From: CAYVQE01 sp964633205
GTDB taxonomy: Bacteria > Myxococcota > B64-G9
Direction: 5' to 3'
Assembly (NCBI GenBank): GCA_964633205.1
Contig: CAZWFN010000062.1
Coordinates: 1-33,572, forward strand
Length of the DNA: 33,572 nt
The position numbers and the translations under genes were made by a program. The notes under the pieces are model-generated. The model saw nothing but the letters and a program-made list of their open reading frames with translations. It did no database searches and was not told the origin of the DNA. Numbering within the stretch: the first letter of the stretch is position 1; each line of letters opens with the position of its first letter. Positions 9,601 through 16,417 of this stretch are shown here, piece by piece.

Positions 9601-11376
9601 CTCGTCGCAGGTGTCGACCGTGCAGCCCACCCCGTCGTCGCAGGGGTCGCCGCCGGCCTGGCAGCCGTTCTGGGCGTCGCAGGTCTCGGCCCCGTTGCAG
9701 AAGAATCCGTCGTCGCAATTGGCGTCGTTGGCGGTGTGGAGACAGACATCGCCGTCCTCGTCGCAGCTGTCGTCGGTACAGTTCACCCCGTCGTCGCAGT
9801 CCGGCGGCGTGCCCGGCTGGCAATCCTGCACCGCATCGCACACCTCGGCCCCGTTGCACCAGTCGCCGTCGTCGCAGTTGGCGTGGTCGACCACGTTGGA
9901 GCAGTGGTCGGCATCCTCGTCACAGCTGTCGTCGGTGCAGCCCACCCCGTCGTCGCAGTCCGGCGCCGTGCCCGGCTGGCAGCCCTGATCCAGCACGCAG
10001 CGCTCCGCTCCGTTGCACCACTGGCCGTCGTCGCAAGCCGCATCGTCGGTCTGGTAGACGCACACGCCGGCGTCGCAGATGTCGGTGGTGCAGGCGAAGC
10101 CATCGTCGCAGTCGCCGTCATCGGCGCAGGCGCAGGGCACGCACAGCCCATCTGAACAGGTGCCCGTGCAGCCTCCCTGGTCGCAGACCTGGCCCTCGTT
10201 GCCGGCCACGTGCTGGCAGCCGCTGTCGGGCAGGCAGGTATCCACCGTGCAGTCGTTGCCGTCGCTGCAGGCCGCATCGTCCGGCGTTTGCACGCACATG
10301 TCCCGCTCTTCATCGCAGGTATCGATCGTGCAGGCGATGCCATCGTCGCAGTCCGGTGCCGCCTGCCGCTGGCAGCCGGCTTCCGGATCGCACACCTCCG
10401 GCCCGTTGCACCACAGCCCATCGTCGCAGGCGGCGTCGTCCGGCGCGTTGACGCAGGCGTCGGCCTGCTCGTCGCAGCTGTCCTGGGTACAATCGACGCC
10501 GTCGCTGCAGTCCGGCGCCGTGCCCGGCTGGCAGCCCTGCAGCGCGTCGCACACCTCGGCTCCGTTGCACCAGAAGCCATCGTCGCAGGCCGCCGCGTCG
10601 GGCTGGTGCGTACAGGCGTCGGCTTCCTCGTCGCAGGCATCGACGGTGCAACCCACCCCGTCGTCGCAGTCCGGCGCCGCGCCCGCCTGACAGCCGGCCT
10701 CCAGGTCGCACCGCTCGGCCCCGTTGCACCACAGCCCGTCGTCGCAGGTCGCGTCCGCCGGCGCGTGGGCGCAGGCATCCGCGGCCTCATCGCAGCTGTC
10801 GGCGGTACAGGCCACCCCGTCGTCGCAATCCACCGCCTGGCCCGGCCGGCAGCCCGCAGCCGGATCGCAGGTCTCGGCCCCGTTGCACCACTGCCCGTCG
10901 TCGCAGGCCGCGTCCGATGGCTGGTGGCGGCAGGTGCCGTTCACGCAGCGGTCCAGCGTGCAGGCCACCCCGTCATCGCAGTCGTCGTCGTCGCTGCAGG
11001 GCTCGCCGGCCGTGCGCACCCGCACCACGTCGCGTTCCGATGCCAATCGGCCGTCGCTGGCCACCAGCCCCACCAGGTAGTTGCCGGCCCGGTCGATCTG
11101 CAGCTCGACCTGCTCGCCCTTGACCGCCGACAGCGCCGCCGCCGATCCTGCCGGCCGGCTCAGCAACGTCCAGCCCAGATTGACGGCATCGCCGTCCGGA
11201 TCGTAGGAGCCGCTGCCATCCAGCGAGGCCACCGCGCCGCCGTCTTCCAGCACCACCACCTGATCCGGTCCGGCGTCGGCCACCGGCGCCCGGTTCGGCC
11301 CGCTGACGTCGGCATTGCAGGCCGCCAGCCAGACGACACCGCCGATCCACCCCACGCTCTTGCTTCCGCACCGCAT
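6670..11376 (-). CDS. Giant lipoprotein: PKD, 12 Cys/Asp-rich repeats, DUF2341 and LamG
   Basis: The chosen ATG at 11376 has GAGGAG about 8 nt upstream, whereas the GTG at 11385 abuts it; the product is 1,568 residues. An N-terminal lipobox (LAAC, Cys20) predicts lipidation and envelope or surface anchoring. A PKD-like domain (about 30-120, with SGSYDPDGD) follows. Then come twelve tandem units of about 48-52 residues (from about 133 to 770) built on CDDGVGCTVDTCDEDADSC and a CDDGxWCNGAExCD half, each rich in disulfide cysteines and acidic Asp that could bind calcium. Two jelly-roll-like segments precede a C-terminal DUF2341 domain (WAVRRKLTLLN..., about 1215-1320) and a LamG/concanavalin-like domain. 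This architecture is typical of secreted myxobacterial surface proteins, probably adhesive or carbohydrate-binding. No protease or glycosidase motif was seen. It appears monocistronic. Confidence 0.9.
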   Translation of the reverse strand: MRCGSKSVGWIGGVVWLAACNADVSGPNRAPVADAGPDQVVVLEDGGAVASLDGSGSYDPDGDAVNLGWTLLSRPAGSAAALSAVKGEQVELQIDRAGNYLVGLVASDGRLASERDVVRVRTAGEPCSDDDDCDDGVACTLDRCVNGTCRHQPSDAACDDGQWCNGAETCDPAAGCRPGQAVDCDDGVACTADSCDEAADACAHAPADATCDDGLWCNGAERCDLEAGCQAGAAPDCDDGVGCTVDACDEEADACTHQPDAAACDDGFWCNGAEVCDALQGCQPGTAPDCSDGVDCTQDSCDEQADACVNAPDDAACDDGLWCNGPEVCDPEAGCQRQAAPDCDDGIACTIDTCDEERDMCVQTPDDAACSDGNDCTVDTCLPDSGCQHVAGNEGQVCDQGGCTGTCSDGLCVPCACADDGDCDDGFACTTDICDAGVCVYQTDDAACDDGQWCNGAERCVLDQGCQPGTAPDCDDGVGCTDDSCDEDADHCSNVVDHANCDDGDWCNGAEVCDAVQDCQPGTPPDCDDGVNCTDDSCDEDGDVCLHTANDANCDDGFFCNGAETCDAQNGCQAGGDPCDDGVGCTVDTCDEDADSCSHAPDDAACNDGAFCNGDEICDAQNDCQPGTDPCDDGVGCTVDACDEDADSCNHTPDDALCDNGDFCDGAETCDAVLDCQAGADPCDDGVGCTVDTCDEDGDSCSHATDDAACDDGVFCNGAETCDPTLDCQPGADPCDDGVACTQDGCDEGGQTCSHTNDDAVCEEWASGALCAPACSPNDNGCVDPPTGLVLDCASPVLLPEVDSTCDLTLSGPTVDGQTACLGCSAEVGPTVFAATDFADDADPANCAALVDGKVDGWVLRSDTVCYNHGDHCPMDGADQRNCCNNFICPIDAGALNGQIAMQADRDSCIGGDRQWLLERTFDTTGHADLRLCYEWADDGADGNDGFQVEVANPLGTIAVCERGGPIGDVDAVWHRSCWPLPAQAEDEPFLTVRFFLHSNDNNDRLYLDNISLTGWPDACPDNSLTVLDDDFAGCDTSNWILSNANLYCPGFDCNSHNEWSPGVEVDAQAGHMTTTFDASQLDSEVAVCFQLGHDGTLNTDRLELQIDSGSGFQTVWSQEGQLGQDGECRLECVDLSAADPAVHGNPAVGLRFDFDANDGKIEIYRVVVAGAVHCSAAAANLSLSPVTEVGGGLYQLTASNGDGGPLDGRLTCSWEPDPTVIDKDVIAYRNWAVRRKLTLLNAGRDALVDFPLPVLLDPGRIEYALTQDQGQDLRFFDADGSLLDHEIERWDESGTSVVWVRVPEVAVDSDSDYIWMAYGNPNAADAQNPDGVWDDNFVGVWHLAETSGTTAHDSSGKGNHGSYVNGPTLDQTGGFGDTAVLFDPAQDHHVDLGGLDVVGAAGDDGLTLEAYARLANDTGADRRLISKADGWGVGDHYWMLSLEDGTELRFRLRTGGSTDTQVAWGTDVSDNEWFYGVARYEGAHMRIYFDGVREADSGKSGTMDTDPAVDAWIGANPDNAYAPWDGPISEIRISNIGRSEDWIAAQSQALHDDVADPFVLYGPAEPL
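9085..10980 (-). repeat. About twelve tandem 140-160 bp units encoding Cys-rich repeats
   Basis: Within the giant lipoprotein gene a unit of roughly 144-156 bp recurs about twelve times, each with a near-identical run encoding CDDG...CT and CNGAE. Unit 5 is expanded (extra Cys-rich segment around 10110-10260) and unit 12 is degenerate. Units 8-11 are the most alike (consistently ending GxDP), suggesting recent duplication. Such repeats can expand or contract in frame. Confidence 0.85.
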
Positions 11377-11441
11377 GCCGCCCACTCCTCGCTCGGGCTG
11401 CGCGCGCCGTGCGGGGCGGCGCAGCGCCCGCTGCGGATGGC

Positions 11442-11470
11442 AGGTAAAGACCCTTTACAAACAGCATACC
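11442..11470 (-). promoter_or_regulatory. Candidate extended -10 promoter and operator for the giant lipoprotein gene
   Basis: On the minus strand an extended -10 (TGGTATGCT, 11470-11462) is followed by a 6-bp dyad GTAAAG-ACC-CTTTAC at 11442-11456, which would lie over the predicted transcription start about 80 nt before the ATG. The -35 match is poor (TTGGCC with a 19-bp spacer). This is the only AT-rich patch in the gap 11377-11509. The dyad is seen; the role is inferred. Confidence 0.3.
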
Positions 11471-11509
11471 ACAGCCGGCCGGCGGCGGGCCAAGCGGCGG
11501 GCGGCCGCT

Positions 11510-12511
11510 TCAGACCTGTTCGCCGCTGCGCTCCATGATACCGTCCAGGGCCTCCTCGGCGATCTCGGCCACGTCCGGGTTGGTGTCGTCGAGCAGCTTC
11601 TTGACCGGTCCGGCCGCGGCCGGATGCCCGATCTGGCCCAGCAGGTCGGCCGTGTCGCCGCGCAGCGCGGCGTCGCCGGCTTCGAGCAGCGCGATCAAAT
11701 CGCCGACCACCCCATCCAGCGCGCCGCGGCTCTGCTCCAAGGCCTTCTGGCCGCACAGCATCAAGCCCACCCGGGCTGCGGTGGTCGAGTCGCGCCAGGC
11801 GTGGACGAAGGCCGGCAGCGCGCTGCCGGCCGCCAGCCACACGGCCGCGTCGTCGACCCGGCCGCTGTCGAGCATCGAGTGGAAGGCCCGGGCCACCGCC
11901 TGCGGCTGCTCGCGCTCGATCAGCTGGCGGGCCAGGGTGGGCGCCGGCTGGACGCCGATGGTGGTATAGCCGCCATCGACCACGGTGGTGGGCACCGAAC
12001 GCACCTTGTAGCGCCCGGCCAGCGCCTCGTAGAACTGGGCGTCGATCACGGTCACCCGCACCGCATCGCTGGCCAGCGCCAGCTGCAGCGCCGAGCGCAC
12101 CGCCTGCGGGCAGTGCGGGCAGGCAGCGGCGATGAAGACCAGCACCTCGGCCGGCCGCTGCAGTGCCTGCAAGCCGGTGACCCAGTCGCCCTGCGGCCGC
12201 GCCCCGCGGCCCAGCGCCACCAGCACGTCGATGAAGGGCGCCGCCTCCTGGCCCTCGGGCAGGGCCAGGTAGCGAATGTTGTCGCGGCCGGCGGCCTGCA
12301 GGCTCAGCGCGGGCAGGGCCGGCAGCCCGCGGCCGTCGCCCGGGCGCACCACCAGCTTGCCCGCGGCCGCCACCTCCACGTCGCGGGCCGCCTCGGCCAG
12401 CTTCTCGTTGGCCTTGGGCAAGTCCTCGGCCGGATGCAGCCGCAGGGTCAGCTCGTGGCTGGCCCCGGCCAGGCCTTGCTGCAAGCGTTTGCGCTCGAGT
12501 TGCTCGAGCAT
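11510..12511 (-). CDS. Thioredoxin-fold protein with CPHC site fused to HEAT-like repeats
   Basis: The 333-residue protein starts at the ATG at 12511 with GAGGAGG upstream. No signal peptide is visible, so it is probably cytoplasmic. Residues about 20-115 look like a degenerate thioredoxin fold and about 118-200 like an active one: VLVFIAAACPHCPQA carries Cys131/Cys134 and SVPTT supplies the cis-proline. This tandem arrangement is that of protein disulfide oxidoreductases and of the AhpF N-terminus. The C-terminal ~130 residues form helices with HEAT-like periodicity (GQIGHPAAAGPVKKLLDD and DTNPDVAEIAEEALD), suggesting protein-protein docking. A role as a disulfide reductase directed to particular partners is inference. 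The gene follows the small conserved gene at 12979-12587 after 75 bp and is likely cotranscribed with it. Confidence 0.85.
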   Translation of the reverse strand: MLEQLERKRLQQGLAGASHELTLRLHPAEDLPKANEKLAEAARDVEVAAAGKLVVRPGDGRGLPALPALSLQAAGRDNIRYLALPEGQEAAPFIDVLVALGRGARPQGDWVTGLQALQRPAEVLVFIAAACPHCPQAVRSALQLALASDAVRVTVIDAQFYEALAGRYKVRSVPTTVVDGGYTTIGVQPAPTLARQLIEREQPQAVARAFHSMLDSGRVDDAAVWLAAGSALPAFVHAWRDSTTAARVGLMLCGQKALEQSRGALDGVVGDLIALLEAGDAALRGDTADLLGQIGHPAAAGPVKKLLDDTNPDVAEIAEEALDGIMERSGEQV

Positions 12512-12586
12512 GGAGACCTCCTCGGGGTCGGTCGAAATCCAGGCCGACCGTCACCGTCCGGCGCTGGTCGACCGCGAAGGATGCGC

Positions 12587-12979
12587 TCAGCCGGGCGCCG
12601 GCGCCCGGCCGTCCATACCCGGGTAGGCCCGCAGCCGCTCCAGCACCAGCCGGCGGATGTCCTCGGGCACGGCGGCGGCCGCCGCGGCGAAGCCTTCGGC
12701 CACGGCTGCGGCGTCGAAGGCGCCGTCGGCCACCAGGATGGGGGTGGCCTTGATCTGATCCGGCCGCTGCTCGCCGTCATCGACCCGGTTGTGGCCGTAG
12801 CCCCGGCCGCGCAGCCAGGTCAGCGCCCGCTCGTCGCGCTGCTTGTCGTAGCTGAGCTGAAAGCCCTCCACGGCCCCGGCGGCGTCCAGCCAGACCATCA
12901 GGTCGAACTGCGCGTCGGTGAACCACCGCCGCCGCGACTCCCCCGGCACCTGCCGCACCCGCTCCACCTCACGTAACAT
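12587..12979 (-). CDS. Small conserved protein of unknown function
   Basis: This 130-residue soluble protein begins MLREVERVRQVPGE and contains RRRWFTDAQFDLMVWL and FQLSYDKQRDERALTWL, followed by an HNRVDDGE motif. I recall this block from uncharacterised proteobacterial proteins of similar length but know no function. The ATG at 12979 has a purine-rich AGAGGGG upstream. The C-terminal third is Ala-rich helix. No cofactor motif, signal peptide or membrane segment is seen. It is the first gene of a likely two-gene unit with the thioredoxin-HEAT protein and lies divergent to the sigma-54-driven lipoprotein gene. Confidence 0.75.
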   Translation of the reverse strand: MLREVERVRQVPGESRRRWFTDAQFDLMVWLDAAGAVEGFQLSYDKQRDERALTWLRGRGYGHNRVDDGEQRPDQIKATPILVADGAFDAAAVAEGFAAAAAAVPEDIRRLVLERLRAYPGMDGRAPAPG

Positions 12980-13308
12980 CGCAACCCCTCTTCGTCCGGC
13001 CGATTATCGGCCCATGCCGCCCCCGGAATCAAACACTGAAAACGCCAGCCCCGTAAGCAGGATCGGCGGGGGTGCGCGCCTCTCACACTGCGAAGTTCCG
13101 GCCTTGCCATTGTAGCCCGCATCTGACAGGCTGTGTTGCCAGGGAGACAACCGCGCGCTGGCCGCTCGGACGGGGTCTTGCTGGCTGCCGGATTTGTTCT
13201 GCGAAGTCTGATGGTTACGCCGTGGCCCGGGCTCGCCGGAGGCGCTTGGGTTTGGCACGGTCGTTGCTCCTGGTTGGGGCAAGCGAATATTTCGGGTGCG
13301 AGGTGAGC
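12980..13308. other. 329-bp divergent intergenic region
   Basis: This is the only gene-free stretch above 300 bp. It separates the minus-strand gene starting at 12979 from the plus-strand lipoprotein starting at 13309. Its plus-strand side contains the sigma-54 promoter at 13252-13268. The in-frame upstream extension of the lipoprotein ORF to 13072 is not coding in appearance. Around 13115-13160 there are short dyads (ACAG-G-CTGT; GTTG...CAAC) where an enhancer-binding protein could bind, but they are too short to call. I see no RNA gene here. Confidence 0.6.
13252..13268 (+). promoter_or_regulatory. Sigma-54 (-24/-12) promoter
   Basis: The sequence TTGGCACGGTCGTTGCT matches the sigma-54 consensus YTGGCACGRNNNTTGCW at every defined position, with GG at 13254-13255 and GC at 13266-13267 separated by 10 bp. 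Transcription would start near 13279, about 30 nt before the lipoprotein ATG at 13309. Sigma-54 promoters require an AAA+ enhancer-binding activator, whose site was not identified. Confidence 0.85.
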
Positions 13309-15789
13309 ATGAACAAGCTGGCGATCGGGTTGCTGTGGGCTGCCGGGCTGGGCCTGGTGTTTTTGGGCTGCGGGGCCGAGACCGAACAGGACGGGGCCTT
13401 CGACATCGAGCAGCACTGCGGCGAGGTGGGCAAGGGCGACGAGGCCAAGTCGCTGCTGTGCGACGTGCCCGAGGAGGGCAAGGAGGACAGCCTGACCGGG
13501 GCGCGGGGGCTGCCGGTGGCGGTCGATGACGCCAGCACCGCGGTGTGGAAGGTGCACAACGCCTGGGCCGACACCGATACCGCCGCGGCCCGCGAGGCGG
13601 GCATCGCCTGGGAGGCCGACTCCGGGCTGAGCTGGGAAGAGAAGTACCAGCGCTGGGTGCAGTCGATGCGCAAGGTCGACGGCCACGACACCTACTACGA
13701 GACCTTCGAGCTGAGCACCCCCTGGGGCAAGACCCTACAGGCGCCGTCGCTGGAATGCGCCGAGGTGGCCATCTTCCTGCGCGTCACCTTCGCCGCCTGG
13801 TACGGCCTGCCCTTCTTCCTCGAAGCCGCCGACCGCCACGGCAACCGGCTCTACTTCGGCCACTTCGGCGCCCGCACGGCCGACGGCCGCTACGGCCGCA
13901 CGCCCAAGTTCAAGTCCTGGTACGCCGATCACACGAACGGCTACGACGGCGGCCGCTGGCCGATCGATGAGAAGCTGCGCGGCCGCAAGATTCCGGGCAA
14001 CGCCTCCGACCTGCAGCGCTTCTTAGGCGACGAGGTCCACGCCGGCGCCTACTTCGACGAGATCTTCCTCAACAAGCGGGTGGGCTACTTCCTGTGCCTG
14101 ACCCTGGCCTACTTCGGCTCGATCAACCTGGCCTCTTCAGCCAATACCTACCACCTCGAGCCCGAGGCCATCCACGCCGGCGACCTGCTGATCGAGCGCT
14201 GGCAGCGCAGCGGCATCGGCCACGTCATGGTCATCAAGAGCGTCGAGCCGCTCGAAGGCGGCAACCTCGACGCCCAGCTCGTCTCCGGCTCCATGCCCCG
14301 GCGCCAGCCCAAATGGGAAGACGCCGCCACCTCCAAGCGCTACTTCACCATGGACGAGTGCGGCGGCCCGGGCAGCAACTACGACGGCGAGGAATACTAC
14401 AAGCTCGGCGGCGGCGGGCGCCGCTTCCGCGCCGCCCAGACGGTGGGCGGCCGCTGGACCAACGTGGTGCTCGACAACCACCGCAACGACTGGATCTCGG
14501 ACCGCGACTACGACGCCATCAAGGCCCGGCCGTCGCGCTTCGAGGAGCTGCTGGGCGAGATCAGCCCCGAGCAGAAGCGCGAGGTGCTGCTGGCCGCCAT
14601 CGAGGACAGCCGCATGCACCTGCGCTCCTACCCCGCCTCCTGCGCCGCCCGCATCCGCCGCGAGGAGGCCTTCGCCGAGCTGGTGGCGCTGTGCCAAGAA
14701 GAGTTCGACATGAGCCCGGCCGAGACCGACCGCCGCTACCGCAAGCTGGAGGACTACGTCTTCGCCGAGCTGGTCTACGAGGAGTCGAAGACCTGCTGCT
14801 GGAACGCCAGCACCGCGGCCATGTACGAGATCATCATGCAGTACAACGAGCAGCACGTGGCCGCCGGCGGCGGCTGCCAGGCGCCGGCGGTGTTCATGGC
14901 CCGCGACGCCGGCGGCGGATCGGACGGCTACGACCTGTTCCGCCACTACGCCCAGGACATCGGCCGCGGCGCCGAGTGGGTCGAGTGGAGCGCCGGCGAG
15001 GCCTGCCCGCAGTCCGGCGTGAGCAGCGACAGCGAGGCCGCCCACGACTGGCTGAGCTGGTGCGAGATCGCCGCCGGCCCGGCCGGCAACTGCCCCGACG
15101 CCTACGACGGCAACGACAGCCGGGCCACCGCCGCGCTGCTGGGCGCCGGCAGCTACGCCGAGCTGGCGGTCTGCGACGACATTCCGGACTGGTTCGAGAT
15201 CGACGCGGCCGACGGGGCGCGGCTGACGGTGACCATCGCCTTCGCCGACGCCGACGGCGACCTGGACCTCGAAGCCTACGACGCCGACGGCAGCCGGCTG
15301 GCCCAGAGCAACTCGTCGAGCGACGACGAGACCATCAACCTGACCAAGCTGGGCCGGGTGTGGATCAAGGTCTACGGCTACCAGGGCGACGCCAACGGCT
15401 ACCGGCTCGACATCGCGGTCGACGGCGGCGGCGACCCCGACCCGGACGACCCCTGCCCGGACGCCTTCGCCGGCAACGACAGCCGGGCCAACGCGGCCGC
15501 GGTCGGCGCCGGTTCCTGGAGCGGGCTGCAAATCTGCGCCGAGCAATCCGACTGGTTTTCGCTGCCGGCCGACGCCGGCGCGACCGCCACCGTCAGCATC
15601 GCCTTCAACCACGCCGCCGGCGACCTCGACCTGCGCGCGGTCGACGCCGACGGCCAGCAGCTGGCCATCAGCCAGTCCACCGCCAACAGCGAGAGCCTGC
15701 AGCTCGACCTGGCCGCCGACCGCTACCTCGAGGTCTACGGCTACAACGGCGCCAGCGGCGAGTACGAGCTGACCATCGACATCGACTGA
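13309..15789 (+). CDS. Lipoprotein with papain-like domain and two PPC domains
   Basis: The ATG at 13309, preceded by GAGGTGA, gives 826 residues with an N-terminal lipobox (VFLGC, Cys21); the longer start at 13072 would place the signal peptide internally. The core has a buried SLECAEVAIFLRV segment (Cys150) and GIGHVMVIKSVE (His305), an order and sequence context typical of NlpC/P60- or CHAP-like papain-fold enzymes. Peptidase or amidase activity is therefore likely but the exact family is not recognised. Residues about 590-705 and 715-826 are two tandem PPC (bacterial pre-peptidase C-terminal) domains sharing CPDA(Y/F)xGNDSRA starts and D-W-F and V-Y-G-Y motifs; PPC domains commonly accompany secreted hydrolases. 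The gene stands alone, downstream of a consensus sigma-54 promoter, and is convergent with the LPP20 gene 28 bp away. Confidence 0.85.
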   Translation: MNKLAIGLLWAAGLGLVFLGCGAETEQDGAFDIEQHCGEVGKGDEAKSLLCDVPEEGKEDSLTGARGLPVAVDDASTAVWKVHNAWADTDTAAAREAGIAWEADSGLSWEEKYQRWVQSMRKVDGHDTYYETFELSTPWGKTLQAPSLECAEVAIFLRVTFAAWYGLPFFLEAADRHGNRLYFGHFGARTADGRYGRTPKFKSWYADHTNGYDGGRWPIDEKLRGRKIPGNASDLQRFLGDEVHAGAYFDEIFLNKRVGYFLCLTLAYFGSINLASSANTYHLEPEAIHAGDLLIERWQRSGIGHVMVIKSVEPLEGGNLDAQLVSGSMPRRQPKWEDAATSKRYFTMDECGGPGSNYDGEEYYKLGGGGRRFRAAQTVGGRWTNVVLDNHRNDWISDRDYDAIKARPSRFEELLGEISPEQKREVLLAAIEDSRMHLRSYPASCAARIRREEAFAELVALCQEEFDMSPAETDRRYRKLEDYVFAELVYEESKTCCWNASTAAMYEIIMQYNEQHVAAGGGCQAPAVFMARDAGGGSDGYDLFRHYAQDIGRGAEWVEWSAGEACPQSGVSSDSEAAHDWLSWCEIAAGPAGNCPDAYDGNDSRATAALLGAGSYAELAVCDDIPDWFEIDAADGARLTVTIAFADADGDLDLEAYDADGSRLAQSNSSSDDETINLTKLGRVWIKVYGYQGDANGYRLDIAVDGGGDPDPDDPCPDAFAGNDSRANAAAVGAGSWSGLQICAEQSDWFSLPADAGATATVSIAFNHAAGDLDLRAVDADGQQLAISQSTANSESLQLDLAADRYLEVYGYNGASGEYELTIDID

Positions 15790-15817
15790 AGCGCTCCGGC
15801 GGGGGCCGATGGGACCC

Positions 15818-16417
15818 TCACCTGCCGCGCTTGGCCTCTTCCTTCTCCAGCGCGTCGAAGGCCTTGTCCGCGTTGGCGCGCACGTAGTCGCGCAGCTTGG
15901 GATCCAGGGCCTGCTTGTTGGCCAGCATGTCCTTGACCTGGCCCAGGTCCAGCGCCATCAGGATGTAGATCGTGCCGTCGGCCGGATCGCGCCAGGTGTC
16001 GGCCAGCTGGGCGCCGGACATGTCGCCGATGGAGATGGTCTTCTGCACCTGGAGCACGTCGGCCTCGTAGCTCTCCTGGCTCATGTCGCTGGCGGTGGTC
16101 GAGCGGGCGTAGTCCTTCATCATGTAGGCGATGTAGGTGTTGAAGATCTTCAGGATCGCCGCCCGGGCCCGGTTGGCCGCCCGGTCGCGCTGCAGGGAGA
16201 TGTCCATCATCTTGGGGGCCGATCCCACCCCGAACAGGATCTTGCCCTTCTCGGCGGTCACCGCTCCGGCGCCGCCGAACACCCAGGACGGCGCGCTGGT
16301 CTGGTTGGGATTGTAGAGCGGCTGTTTCTCGGGCGGTGGCTGGTTCTGGTTGCCGCCGGAGCAAGCGGACAGGGCGCAGGCGGCCAGGGCGGCGATGGCG
16401 ATCGAGAACGGTTTCAT
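15818..16417 (-). CDS. LPP20-family lipoprotein
   Basis: The 199-residue product has a signal peptide ending in a lipobox (LSAC, Cys19), a short Gln/Pro-rich linker, and then the LPP20 pattern: APSWVFGG, a GVGSAPKM segment and an RAANRARAAILKIF helix. LPP20 proteins are outer-membrane-associated lipoproteins of mostly unknown function, named after a Helicobacter antigen. A SYEAD...KTISIGDMSGAQLADTW segment and TIYILMALDL complete the fold. Its ATG overlaps the stop of the upstream gene as ATGA, and its own ribosome site is weak, so translation is probably coupled. Confidence 0.85.
   Translation of the reverse strand: MKPFSIAIAALAACALSACSGGNQNQPPPEKQPLYNPNQTSAPSWVFGGAGAVTAEKGKILFGVGSAPKMMDISLQRDRAANRARAAILKIFNTYIAYMMKDYARSTTASDMSQESYEADVLQVQKTISIGDMSGAQLADTWRDPADGTIYILMALDLGQVKDMLANKQALDPKLRDYVRANADKAFDALEKEEAKRGR

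Noticed and set aside
6406..10155. A 1,249-codon plus-strand ORF (and 10210-11538) opposite the giant lipoprotein gene
   Set aside because: It is the antisense shadow of Cys/Asp-rich repeats in GC-rich DNA: low-complexity Val/Ala/His sequence, no ribosome site, no domain, while the minus strand encodes recognisable domains.
9085..10980. CRISPR-like periodic repeats
   Set aside because: The period is about 150 bp, the units are coding and imperfect, and there are no unique spacers between short identical repeats.
13072..13308. N-terminal extension of the papain-like lipoprotein to 13072
   Set aside because: It would put the signal peptide and lipobox internally and overlap the sigma-54 promoter; ATG 13309 has a purine-rich site.
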